DNA of 64,000 nucleotides from Flavobacterium eburneipallidum (GTDB taxonomy: Bacteria; Bacteroidota; Bacteroidia; Flavobacteriales; Flavobacteriaceae): contig NZ_CP114291.2 in the NCBI RefSeq assembly GCF_027111355.2, positions 1,116,001 to 1,180,000 on the forward strand. The letters are read 5' to 3'. Position numbers and translations under genes: made by a program. Under the pieces are notes generated by a model. It was not told where the DNA came from. It saw only the letters and a list, made by a program, of their open reading frames with translations, and made no database searches. Shown piece by piece: positions 9,983 through 19,341 of the stretch (its first letter is position 1; each line of letters begins with the position of its first letter).

Positions 9983-11665
9983 ATGTATAAACTAATAAAA
10001 TGTTGCCTGATTGTTGCGGTGTTGCAGTTTTTAACTGCTCCAGCTTATGCCCAAAATCCTGAAATCACGGTGGATTTAAAACAAGAAATAGCACCAATGG
10101 CTCCAGTTTGGGCTTGGTTTGGTTATGACGAACCCAATTATACTTACATGAAAGACGGAAAAAAACTCTTGAGCGAAATAGCTGCTTTGAGTCCAGTTCC
10201 TGTGTATGTTCGTACGCACAGTTTATTGGTTAGTGGCGATGGTGTTGCGGCTTTGAAATGGGGATCGACGAATGCTTATACCGAAGACAGTTTTGGAAAT
10301 CCAATATACAATTGGAAAATAGTCGATAGTATTTTTGATACCTATGTTTCTCGTGGGATGAAACCTTTGGCACAAATTGGTTTTATGCCTGAAGCTTTAT
10401 CGACTCATCCAACGCCTTACAGACATTACTGGAAACCAGGTGATCCTTACACAGATATTATTACAGGATGGGCTTATCCGCCAAAAGATTATGATAAATG
10501 GCGAAAATTGGTTTATGAATGGGTCAAACATTCGGTGGAACGCTATGGTCAAAAAGAGGTCGAAAGTTGGTATTGGGAAGTTTGGAACGAACCAAACGGT
10601 CATTATTGGAAAGGAACACGTGAAGAGTTTTTCAAGATGTATGACTATGCCGCCGATGGACTCAAGCAAGCTTTACCTACTGCCAAAATTGGTGGAATTA
10701 ATATAGCAGGAACCAAAGGCAAAGGCGCACAGGAATGGACGAATGATTTTATCAAACACTGTATCAGCGGGACTAATTACGCTACAGGGAAGATAGGTTC
10801 GCCTATGGATGCTATTCTTTTTCATGCGAAAGGAAGTCCGAAATTAGTAGAGGGTTCAGTTCGAATGAATATGGCACCACAATTAAACGATATTGAAACA
10901 GGTTTTAAATTGACGATGTCCTATCCAGAAACAAAAAATCTTCCTATCATCATTGGAGAATCTGATCCAGAAGGTTGTGCAGCCTGCGGCATGGCGACTA
11001 ATCCTGAAAATGCGTACCGAAACGGAACGATGTATTCTAGTTACACTGCGGCTTCTTTTGCTAGAAAATACATATTAGCAGACCAAACAAAAGTAAATTT
11101 TCTAGGTGCGGTTTCTTGGTCTTTTGAGTTCGAAAATCAACCTTGGTTTTACGGTTTTCGTGATTTAGCAACTAATGGAGTCGATAAACCTGTGTTGAAT
11201 GTTTTCAGAATGTTTGGTATGATGTCCGGAAAACGTTTGGAAGTAAAAAGCAACCGAATGTATCCAATAGCCGAAGTGTTGAAATCAAGTGTTCGTGGAC
11301 AACAATCTGATATTGGAGCATTGGCAAGCAAGGATTCAAAATCGGCTGCAATAATGGTTTGGAATTATCACGATGACGATAAACTAGGCCCAACCGAAAT
11401 GGTAAATCTAACCATCGAAAATATTCCTGCTAAAAAAGTGGCTCTAAATATTTATCTTATTGATAAAGAAAACAGTAATTCGTATGAAGTTTGGAAAAAA
11501 ATGGGCTCACCTCAAAATCCTACGAAAGAACAAATCGATACACTCGAAAAATCGGGAAAATTAAAGACAGTCTTGACTAAAAAAATAAAAACGAATATTG
11601 GTAAAACTATTGTACCTTTAAAATTAGAACGTCAAGCTGTGGCTCTGGTAAAATTAGATTGGTAA
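9983..11665 (+). CDS. Secreted GH39-like glycoside hydrolase (beta-xylosidase-like)
   Basis: A 560-residue protein with a signal peptide ending near AYA (residue 23), so it acts in the periplasm or outside the cell. The fold looks like a clan GH-A (beta/alpha)8 barrel. The WNEPN motif supplies the acid/base Glu203, and Glu326 in IIIGES is the likely nucleophile; both resemble family GH39, which includes beta-xylosidases and alpha-L-iduronidases. A shorter beta-rich C-terminal part follows. The next gene starts 18 bases downstream in the same direction, so the two are probably co-transcribed. Substrate is uncertain, and other clan GH-A families cannot be excluded by eye. Confidence 0.78.
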   Translation: MYKLIKCCLIVAVLQFLTAPAYAQNPEITVDLKQEIAPMAPVWAWFGYDEPNYTYMKDGKKLLSEIAALSPVPVYVRTHSLLVSGDGVAALKWGSTNAYTEDSFGNPIYNWKIVDSIFDTYVSRGMKPLAQIGFMPEALSTHPTPYRHYWKPGDPYTDIITGWAYPPKDYDKWRKLVYEWVKHSVERYGQKEVESWYWEVWNEPNGHYWKGTREEFFKMYDYAADGLKQALPTAKIGGINIAGTKGKGAQEWTNDFIKHCISGTNYATGKIGSPMDAILFHAKGSPKLVEGSVRMNMAPQLNDIETGFKLTMSYPETKNLPIIIGESDPEGCAACGMATNPENAYRNGTMYSSYTAASFARKYILADQTKVNFLGAVSWSFEFENQPWFYGFRDLATNGVDKPVLNVFRMFGMMSGKRLEVKSNRMYPIAEVLKSSVRGQQSDIGALASKDSKSAAIMVWNYHDDDKLGPTEMVNLTIENIPAKKVALNIYLIDKENSNSYEVWKKMGSPQNPTKEQIDTLEKSGKLKTVLTKKIKTNIGKTIVPLKLERQAVALVKLDW

Positions 11666-11683
11666 TCATTAAAAATACGCACA

Positions 11684-12976
11684 ATGGCATTATATAAAAA
11701 TAGAGTAGTAGGTTTTACAATTGCAATAATTTCAATATTCAATAGTTCAGTACAAGCGCAAGAATACAAAGACAAAGTAGTTTTACCCGAGCCGTATGCA
11801 ACAAAGTCTAGCAAAGTGTTTTCGAAAGTAATTGGCTGGAAGGACAATCAAAAACCAGTTGCGCCCAAAGGTTTTACAGTTAGTAAATTTGCCAGTGGTT
11901 TAGCCAATCCACGATGGTTGTATGTAGCGAAAAATGGCGATGTGTTTGTAGCCGAGTCTGGTACAAGAATTCCAAAAAAGAAACGTACTGACGAAAAGGA
12001 CGAATTTTTTGCATCAAAAGCTCAAAATTTTGGCAGTGCGAATCGCATTACGATGTTCAGAGACAAAGATAATGATGGCGTTTATGAAAGTAAATATGCT
12101 TATTTGGCTAATTTGAATCAACCGTTTGGGATGTTGGTGCTGGATAATTATTTTTATGTAGCCAATACCGATGAAATTTTACGTTTCCCGTATCAAGAAA
12201 AGGATAGTACTAATATTGGTAAACCTGAAAAAATACTTGATTTGCCTTCTGGAGGATACAACAATCACTGGACAAGAAATATAATTGCCAATCAAGAAGG
12301 AACAAAAATATATATTACCGTAGGTTCCGAAAGCAATGTGGCAGAACGGGGAATAGAATCTGAATTCAAACGTGCCAACATTCTCGAAATCAATCCTGAT
12401 GGAACTGGCGAGCGCATTTATGCCAGCGGACTCCGAAATCCCAACGGTTTAGATTGGGCACCAGGAACAAAAACCTTGTGGACAGCCGTAAACGAGCGTG
12501 ATGAATTAGGCGATGAATTGGTGCCAGATTATACCACCAGTGTAAAAGAAGGTGGTTTTTACGGATGGCCTTATTCTTATTTTGGACAAAATGTAGATCC
12601 ACGCCACAAAGGAGCCAGACCTGATTTGGTCAGTAAAGCCATTGTGCCTGATATTGCTCTAGAAGCGCACACTGCCTCTTTGGGTTTGACATTTTATCGT
12701 GATAAATCTTTTCCTAAAAAGTACAGAAACGGAATGTTCATAGGGCAACACGGCTCTTGGAACAGATCAGTATTATCAGGTTATAAAGTGGTTTTTGTTC
12801 CCTTCAAAAACGGAAAACCATCGGGCAAACCAGAAGATTTTTTAACGGGTTTTATCGCCAATATCGAAAAACAAGAAGTATATGGTCGCCCTGTTGCAGT
12901 TGCCGTTTTGCCGGATGGCTCATTACTAGTTACTGATGATGCTGCCAAAACAATTTGGAGGGTTGCGGCGGAGTAA
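11684..12976 (+). CDS. Sorbosone dehydrogenase / PQQ-type sugar dehydrogenase family protein
   Basis: A 430-residue exported protein (signal peptide ending near VQAQ) with the beta-propeller pattern of the soluble aldose/L-sorbosone dehydrogenase family. Recognisable stretches are GLANPRWLYVAKNGDVFVAE, NQPFGMLVLDNYFYVAN, ASGLRNPNGLDW and QHGSWNRSVLSGYKVVFVPF. Members bind PQQ and oxidise sugars or sugar aldehydes in the periplasm, but many annotated homologues are uncharacterised. It follows the GH39-like gene by 18 bases, suggesting that a sugar released by the glycosidase may be the substrate (inference). Its stop codon directly abuts the stop of the convergent acyltransferase gene with no spacer. 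Confidence 0.8.
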   Translation: MALYKNRVVGFTIAIISIFNSSVQAQEYKDKVVLPEPYATKSSKVFSKVIGWKDNQKPVAPKGFTVSKFASGLANPRWLYVAKNGDVFVAESGTRIPKKKRTDEKDEFFASKAQNFGSANRITMFRDKDNDGVYESKYAYLANLNQPFGMLVLDNYFYVANTDEILRFPYQEKDSTNIGKPEKILDLPSGGYNNHWTRNIIANQEGTKIYITVGSESNVAERGIESEFKRANILEINPDGTGERIYASGLRNPNGLDWAPGTKTLWTAVNERDELGDELVPDYTTSVKEGGFYGWPYSYFGQNVDPRHKGARPDLVSKAIVPDIALEAHTASLGLTFYRDKSFPKKYRNGMFIGQHGSWNRSVLSGYKVVFVPFKNGKPSGKPEDFLTGFIANIEKQEVYGRPVAVAVLPDGSLLVTDDAAKTIWRVAAE

Positions 12977-14113
12977 TTATCGAGTAGCATGGTCAAGAAA
13001 TATTTCTTCTGGAATAAATCTATTAATGTACTTGGATTTTAAGAATTCGATTTCCGCATCGTTTAATGCAATTGTTTTTATAGGATAGAATCCAATGCGA
13101 ACAAATGGTACTTTTTTTAGAAACCTGTAAATAAGGCAACAGATTATAATATTTGAAAAAAACAGGAATGTGTGTAATAAAGGATTGTAGCTTTTCAGGT
13201 CAAACAGCACAACATAAACATCTTTGATAAAGATATGATAGGCTAAAATGAAAAAACTAGCTCTAGAACAATAGACAAAAAAAGAATTCAAAAACGGAAT
13301 TTTCTCGATGTATCGACACAGATAAAGTACCGTAAAAACACCCAAAAGCGATAGTATTAAAAGATAATGATAATTGTAATGCAGTCCCGCTAAATTAAAA
13401 TCGATTTTTACATTGAAACGGTGCAACATGAATTGGGATACAAAAAATAGAATAGGGAATACCAACATTTTGTTGCTATAAAAAAAAGATGTTCCGTTCA
13501 GGTAACGAGTACTAATTTCTTTAAAACTATACCCTAACAATAAATAAGTAAAAAAAATGGGTATGTACTGTGTCCAATGAAGTTTGATTTGTATAGTATT
13601 CAAAACAATGAGTACCAGAAAAAAAACGGTCAAGAATATATAATTTTTAGGCTTGTTGAATTCTTTGATTTCTAAAAATCCTTTTAGTGTGATTTGACCT
13701 AAAAACAGTGCCATAATAAACCAGAAGGAAACATTTATGGCATCAAAACTTCCATTATAGACGTAACGTCCTAAATTAATGATGTACCCAAAAGCATCTT
13801 TGAAAGTTACTACATCGGAAACAAGGACATAAAAAATTATTTTTAAAACAGTTAGACTAAGGATAAAGCTAATCAAAGGTTTTATTAGTCCGTCTATTTT
13901 ATGATGCAAAAAGTGCTTGAAACTTAATCGATTGCTTAATAAATAGCCCGATATAAAAATAAATGTGGGCATTTTTAAAACCATTACTATGTTTTGAAAC
14001 TCCATTAAGTAAGGGTAAATAGCAGTAAAATCGTATCGCCCAATGGTCATTAAAACAATACTAATACCTTTGGCGATATCAAAAATTTGAATTCTTTTGT
14101 CATTTTCTTTCAT
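12977..14113 (-). CDS. Acyltransferase family 3 integral membrane protein
   Basis: A 378-residue membrane protein with about ten hydrophobic segments and the N-terminal IFDIAKGISIVLMTIGRY motif of acyltransferase 3 (OafA/NodX-like) proteins. These move acetyl or other acyl groups onto sugars, lipids or small molecules. It is the last gene of the minus-strand biosynthetic region, 113 bases after the phosphopantetheinyl transferase gene, so it may acylate the PKS-NRPS product. It could equally modify a surface glycan. The usual periplasmic SGNH domain is absent. Confidence 0.82.
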   Translation of the reverse strand: MKENDKRIQIFDIAKGISIVLMTIGRYDFTAIYPYLMEFQNIVMVLKMPTFIFISGYLLSNRLSFKHFLHHKIDGLIKPLISFILSLTVLKIIFYVLVSDVVTFKDAFGYIINLGRYVYNGSFDAINVSFWFIMALFLGQITLKGFLEIKEFNKPKNYIFLTVFFLVLIVLNTIQIKLHWTQYIPIFFTYLLLGYSFKEISTRYLNGTSFFYSNKMLVFPILFFVSQFMLHRFNVKIDFNLAGLHYNYHYLLILSLLGVFTVLYLCRYIEKIPFLNSFFVYCSRASFFILAYHIFIKDVYVVLFDLKSYNPLLHTFLFFSNIIICCLIYRFLKKVPFVRIGFYPIKTIALNDAEIEFLKSKYINRFIPEEIFLDHATR

Positions 14114-14226
14114 AATTTGCCCTTATTAATCGGTGATTAATTCGTTTTTTTTAATCCAGATTATTTGTCTATTCAAATAGAAATCAATCAAACAACTAAA
14201 CTTTTTTTAGCAAATTGAATTGATTT

Positions 14227-15012
14227 TTAGGATTCAGTCATTTCTATTAAAGTTTCCATAATGTTAGGGATAGTATAGGTTACTAAATTTGGGGTAATTG
14301 TAGGTAAACTTTCAAAAGCTACTGTAGCTAAATAATGGTGTGCAATATCAAAACTATGTACTTGCCAGTTTTTTGTAGTTTTTAGCAAGCCTGAATCTAG
14401 AGTGTGGTGTCCACTTGAACACGGAATAAATTTAAAATCATCATCAATGCCTTTTCCTAGTGCTTTTGCCAAGGCTTCTTTGCGAGTCCATAAGGTGTAA
14501 AAGGCTTCTTTTTTATCCATTGTATTTTGAATGGCCAAAATTTCATCATTACTAAAAACATCAAAAAGAATGCTTTCAAAGTCAAAATCTTTTGCGCTAT
14601 ATTCAATGTCTATTCCTATTTCATTATGCGAAACAGCAATAAGTACATAATCTTCTGAATGCGAAACATTAAAAAACAATCCAGTATCAGAAGCCAAATA
14701 AGGTTTTTTATTGGCACGATATTCAAATGTAATTTTTTTCGGATCTAATTTAGTGTAATTTGCTAAAATAATTTTTAGAATTGCTCTAGAAATGATGAAT
14801 CGGTTTTTGTCTATTTCTTGATAAAAGCGATTCGCTTTTTCGAACTCTGTTGAATTCAGAAATTGCTCTAAATCTGATTTTAATTCAATAAAATTAGGAA
14901 CATAAATAGTGTAAATTGCAATCTCATTATCCTTTAAATGAAATGCTTTATTGGGTGTTAATTCATTCTTTTTTATTTTTGAATGCGTAATATGAATATT
15001 AGATATTGGCAT
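14227..15012 (-). CDS. Sfp-type 4'-phosphopantetheinyl transferase
   Basis: A 261-residue enzyme that transfers phosphopantetheine from coenzyme A to the conserved Ser of carrier domains. It shows the family motifs FNVSHSEDYVLIA (about 114-126), GIDIE with the Mg-binding acidic residues D135 and E137, and LWTRKEALAKALGKG (174-188, with E179). Its start overlaps the end of the upstream NRPS gene by 14 bases, implying translational coupling. A carrier-protein-activating enzyme inside the operon is what the five carrier domains encoded next door would need. Confidence 0.95.
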   Translation of the reverse strand: MPISNIHITHSKIKKNELTPNKAFHLKDNEIAIYTIYVPNFIELKSDLEQFLNSTEFEKANRFYQEIDKNRFIISRAILKIILANYTKLDPKKITFEYRANKKPYLASDTGLFFNVSHSEDYVLIAVSHNEIGIDIEYSAKDFDFESILFDVFSNDEILAIQNTMDKKEAFYTLWTRKEALAKALGKGIDDDFKFIPCSSGHHTLDSGLLKTTKNWQVHSFDIAHHYLATVAFESLPTITPNLVTYTIPNIMETLIEMTES

Positions 15013-18000
15013 GTCTTTTGTCTAAAAGATTCTGAATTTCTTTTGCTAAAATTTTGTCATTAGGAGGCGCTACCATATTCAAATGATTACCTGGGATGTT
15101 ATGGATATTAATTCCTCTAGAAGCCGCTTTTTTCCATCCCAAATAAATAGGGTCTAATTTGAAGTTTGGATCATCTTTAGATCTAAATAAATCTACCTCA
15201 AGATCTTGAGGTTTTAAATGATAGCGATCTACAATTTTGTCTACCATAGCAGCTGCAATTTCAAATTCTTCTTGAGCGACTAATTCTTGTTCGGATAAAG
15301 GATTTTTGTTTACTCCAAAATGATTTTTTAGAATATGATCTTTTTTAGAGTTGAAACGCAATTTCAGCATTGACCAACTAGTTAGCATTTGTTTTAAAAA
15401 ATTCAATCTCTTGTAGGTGCGATCTAGATATCTTGCTCGCTTTTTTCTCTCATAAGTTGCTTCATAATAAGAGGAATCTACATAAGTGTCTAATAAGGCA
15501 ATTGCACTTACCGTTTTTCCTTGTTCTTTTAATTGACGAGCCATTTCAAAAGCTACAACACCACCGAAAGAAAATCCAGCCACTGCATAAGGTCCTTTTG
15601 GATTTGCTTTTAGCATAGAGTCAATATAACAAGCTGCCATTGCTTCGATAGATTCAAACCAATTGTCATATCCATTAGGACCAATTCCTTGAAAACCATA
15701 AACGGGTTGATCTGCATCGAAATGATTAATTACATTGGCAAAGTTTAAGATATTAAGTCCCGCACCATGCACCATAAAAAGCGGAGTTTTATTTCCGTTT
15801 GGTTTGATAGCTACTAAATGATCGGATATAATTTCGTTCTCTGAATTCAGTAATTTTGCTAATTTCTCGACAGTAGAATGTTGGAATAATGCCGAGAGTG
15901 GAATTCGTTTGCCAGTCGCTTTTTCAATTTTAATCATTACGTTCAGCGCCATAATCGAGTGTCCTCCCATTTCAAAGAAGTTACTGAAAATATCCACTTT
16001 TTCAACCTTTAAAATTTCTTGCCAAATACCAGCTACAAGTTTTTCTTCATTGGTACGAGGAGCGGTATATTCTTGACTGATTTCTGCATTCGATTTGTAT
16101 TCTAATAAGGCTACACGATCTATTTTGTCGTTGAGTGTTCTAGGCATTTTTTCTAAAATATGAAAAACATGCGGCACCATAAAATTAGGTAACTGCGATG
16201 CCAGCTCATTTCTCCACAATCGGATTTCTTCTAGTTCGGACGTGATTTCATAATCAACTACAATAAAGGCAACAAGAATATCTGTTTTGGCTAAAACAAT
16301 AGCTGATTTAATGCCTTTTATTGAGGTTAAAGCGTGTTCTATTTCGCCAATTTCAATTCGATGTCCTCTTACTTTAACCTGATGATCCACGCGTCCGAGA
16401 CACATTACTTCTTTGCTAGGAAGTAATTTTCCAATATCGCCTGAAAGATACATGATGGCATCTTCTTTGTCAGAAAAAATATTTTTAATGTATTTTGAAG
16501 CCGTTAATTCGGGTTTCCCTAAATAACCTTTACCAACTCCGTCTCCGCCAATGGCAATTTCTCCAATAGCATTTGGTGGTAGTAAATTAAGGTGCTCATC
16601 TACAATATAGTATTGCATATTAGCAATAGGACCACCTACAGAAATTATCGTTTCTTCATCCTTGATGTGTTTGCAAGAAGAAAAAATAGTTACTTCGGTA
16701 GGGCCATATAAAGTCCAAAGTTCATCACTTTTTTCAATAAGTTCCTTGGCTAGTTTTGCAGGAAGCGGTTCGCCACAACACCATATTTTGATAGGTAATT
16801 TTTTTGACCATCCAGAATCCAAAAGCATTTGATAAGTGGTGGGTGTGGCTACTACCAAGGATATTTTTTCGTTGTCCAGCATTTCATAAAATAGTCTTCC
16901 GTCACTAGGTGTTTCGTGTTCTGGAATTACTAAAACAGCTCCTTTGAATAGCGGGAAAAACAATTCGAAACTCGCAATGTCAAATGAAATAGTAGAAATA
17001 AAAGGGACTCTATCGGTTTCTTTTATACCAGGTTCTATTTCTAAAGAGCAAAATAAATTCACAACATTTCTATTGGTTATTTTAGCTCCTTTTGGTTTAC
17101 CTGTCGATCCAGAAGTGTAAAGAAGGTACAATACATTTTCAGGATCAACAACAGCTTCGAGTTTGGTTTCTGGATATTGATGTAATGATGCCATGGCATC
17201 ATCTATTAAAATTGTATTAGGACATTGTGGCAAAGACAAAGCTAATTTTTGACTAGTTACTAGAAATTTAGCTTCAGAATCTTGAATCATATACTCAACA
17301 CGCTTGATTGGGTATTCATGATCCAATGGCAAATAAGCAGCTCCGCATTGAATAATGGCTAAAATGGCATATACCAATTCTGGGCTTCTAGGGTAAGAAA
17401 CTGCTATGTAATCACCAGATTGAACGCCTTGTGCGGTTAAATAATGAGCAAACTGATTGACTTTGATGTGTAATTCTTGGTAGGTTATTTTAGTTCCAAT
17501 GTATTCAATAGCAATATTATTAGGCGTTTTTTCAGCTTGTTGGCTTAAAATTTCGGCTAATCCAACATTGGGATAAGGAGTTTCAGTATCGTTTAAAGCT
17601 TCATAAGCGGCTAAATAGTCTCCATTTATAGTTTCGGCTAATGGAGCTTTTGGATTAGCTATTAATTTTTCAATGATTTCTTCAAACGAAACCATCATTT
17701 GTTTTATGGTTTCTTCTTTGAATAAGGTGGTGTTATACGAACATTGAAAAACAGGACCGTTTTTTGTTCTACAAACATGAAGTTGAAATTCAAAAGAGGC
17801 GAATTTTCTAGGGTTAATTTTGAATTCATGAGTAAGACCACCAAGTGAAAAATCATTTTCTATATTTCTGCTTAAATCAACCGTTAATGTTACAGGAACT
17901 AGCGGAATTCTAGAGGGGTCACGAGCAATGGCTAATTTCTGAAGGAGATGTCCAAAACTTAATTGATGATTGGTATAGGCTTCTGATAATTCAGGATTTC

Positions 18001-18997
18001 TTTGTGATAAGTATTCTGAAAAACTAATTTTTGGATTTACTTTAGTTCGCAAAGGAAGAAGATTGGCACAATTTCCAATCAAATGTTTCATGTCGTATCT
18101 CCAATTTCCTGAAACAGGAAGACCTACTACTAAATCACTTTGACCTGTGATTTTGTTTAAAAACACTTCGTATGCCGAAAGTAAAGCTGTTGTTAAACTA
18201 CAACTAGCACTATTAGCAAGTTCTTTTAATGAATTTACAAGACTGTCTTCAATAGGAAAATCAAGGCGTTGGCTGTTATAAGTTCGTAATTCAGGTCTTG
18301 AAAAATCTATTGGTAATTCAATTACAGGAACCGATTCTTTATAAGTTGTTAGCCAATACTCTTCTATTTTTTTGTATTCACTACTATCTATTAACGAATT
18401 TACTTTTTGAGCATAATCGCTGAAACGTTGTGGAGTTTTTAGGCTTGGAACTGTATTTTCAATAAAAGAGGTGTAGAGAATTCCTAATTCTTCGACTATT
18501 ATATTGATGCTTAATCCGTCTCCAATAATGTGATGATGCGTTAGTATTACTATATTTTCTAGAGCATCAACTTTGATTAATTTAACTTTAAACAATGGAT
18601 CTTTTACAAGGTCGAAAACAGCATTTACTTCTTTATCAATACTACTTTCTATAGCCTTTTCTTTTTCATCACTAGTAAGTTGAGAAATGTCATTGTGCGC
18701 TATTTCGATTTTTAAATCTTTATAAATGTTCATATAAACTCCATCAGAACTAAAAGAGGCTCTCAAGCATTCGTGACGTTGTACCAGAGTATTTATGGCA
18801 TTTTCTAAAGCTTCGACAACTAGAGTTCCGTTTAGTTTTATAGAATAAGATAAATTATATGCTTTGTTGGCATCACTACTTCCAATCAAACAATCCGTCC
18901 ATATTTCTAACTGTGAATTCGTTGTGTTGATCACGTTTTCAATTTCAGAGGAATAGGTCTCGATTTGAGTTTTATTGTTTTGTGATAGATTTTCCAT
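14999..18997 (-). CDS. Single-module NRPS, C-A-T-TE (module A)
   Basis: A 1332-residue peptide synthetase with a complete terminal module. The condensation domain (about 25-455) has HHIIGDG at H155-G161. The adenylation domain (about 480-975) carries YTSGSTGKPKG and YGPTE. The carrier Ser is S1014 (GGHS). The thioesterase (about 1070-1330) has S1143 in GFSFGG, D1170 and H1305, so the triad looks intact. By eye the ten specificity positions read D-I-F-A-W-C-L-I-F-K, which I cannot match to a known amino acid. Adenylation core A10 reads LNDKID rather than the common NGK form, but the Lys is present. It overlaps the phosphopantetheinyl transferase gene. It is one of three parallel releasing modules in the locus. 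Confidence 0.95.
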   Translation of the reverse strand: MENLSQNNKTQIETYSSEIENVINTTNSQLEIWTDCLIGSSDANKAYNLSYSIKLNGTLVVEALENAINTLVQRHECLRASFSSDGVYMNIYKDLKIEIAHNDISQLTSDEKEKAIESSIDKEVNAVFDLVKDPLFKVKLIKVDALENIVILTHHHIIGDGLSINIIVEELGILYTSFIENTVPSLKTPQRFSDYAQKVNSLIDSSEYKKIEEYWLTTYKESVPVIELPIDFSRPELRTYNSQRLDFPIEDSLVNSLKELANSASCSLTTALLSAYEVFLNKITGQSDLVVGLPVSGNWRYDMKHLIGNCANLLPLRTKVNPKISFSEYLSQRNPELSEAYTNHQLSFGHLLQKLAIARDPSRIPLVPVTLTVDLSRNIENDFSLGGLTHEFKINPRKFASFEFQLHVCRTKNGPVFQCSYNTTLFKEETIKQMMVSFEEIIEKLIANPKAPLAETINGDYLAAYEALNDTETPYPNVGLAEILSQQAEKTPNNIAIEYIGTKITYQELHIKVNQFAHYLTAQGVQSGDYIAVSYPRSPELVYAILAIIQCGAAYLPLDHEYPIKRVEYMIQDSEAKFLVTSQKLALSLPQCPNTILIDDAMASLHQYPETKLEAVVDPENVLYLLYTSGSTGKPKGAKITNRNVVNLFCSLEIEPGIKETDRVPFISTISFDIASFELFFPLFKGAVLVIPEHETPSDGRLFYEMLDNEKISLVVATPTTYQMLLDSGWSKKLPIKIWCCGEPLPAKLAKELIEKSDELWTLYGPTEVTIFSSCKHIKDEETIISVGGPIANMQYYIVDEHLNLLPPNAIGEIAIGGDGVGKGYLGKPELTASKYIKNIFSDKEDAIMYLSGDIGKLLPSKEVMCLGRVDHQVKVRGHRIEIGEIEHALTSIKGIKSAIVLAKTDILVAFIVVDYEITSELEEIRLWRNELASQLPNFMVPHVFHILEKMPRTLNDKIDRVALLEYKSNAEISQEYTAPRTNEEKLVAGIWQEILKVEKVDIFSNFFEMGGHSIMALNVMIKIEKATGKRIPLSALFQHSTVEKLAKLLNSENEIISDHLVAIKPNGNKTPLFMVHGAGLNILNFANVINHFDADQPVYGFQGIGPNGYDNWFESIEAMAACYIDSMLKANPKGPYAVAGFSFGGVVAFEMARQLKEQGKTVSAIALLDTYVDSSYYEATYERKKRARYLDRTYKRLNFLKQMLTSWSMLKLRFNSKKDHILKNHFGVNKNPLSEQELVAQEEFEIAAAMVDKIVDRYHLKPQDLEVDLFRSKDDPNFKLDPIYLGWKKAASRGINIHNIPGNHLNMVAPPNDKILAKEIQNLLDKRHANI

Positions 18998-19341
18998 TAT
19001 ATATGTTGAATTATTTCAATTTTATTTATTCGATGATTATTTCCTAACAATTCGATTGTATTAAATACTTCTTTTTGATTTGATTTTTTTAATGAATCAA
19101 GCTAGTTTTCTTTTATTTATCAGCTAAACTTTTAGGTAAAACTTCTCGGTTTTTAGTTATTAACCTGAATTGGATTAATAATTTTGGATAGTAATATATA
19201 AAAAATAACTTTTTTTGTTTTTAAGTTTTTGAAATTCAATAGCTTGAGTTTGTTTTTTATGGAATAAATTTTGATAAAGTTACTGATTTTTTTGTTTTAT
19301 TAATTGCTTTTGTAATAATTTTGGTTGTGTTTTTTTGTTTT
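18998..19341. other. Intergenic region upstream of NRPS module A
   Basis: A 344-base, very AT-rich stretch between two minus-strand synthetase genes with no credible ORF. It should hold the end of the module B transcript and the promoter of the module A operon. A faint relative of the shared NRPS promoter block lies at 19029-19060. No clear terminator hairpin was found. Confidence 0.5.
19029..19060 (-). promoter_or_regulatory. Possible degenerate copy of the NRPS promoter block
   Basis: On the minus strand this reads ACAATCGAA, then about 15 bases later ATCATCGAATAA. This resembles ACAATCGAA...ATTCATCGAGAATAA upstream of module B, but with altered spacing and without an obvious TAGCTTTG box. 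It is about 30-60 bases before the module A start. The similarity is weak. Confidence 0.25.
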
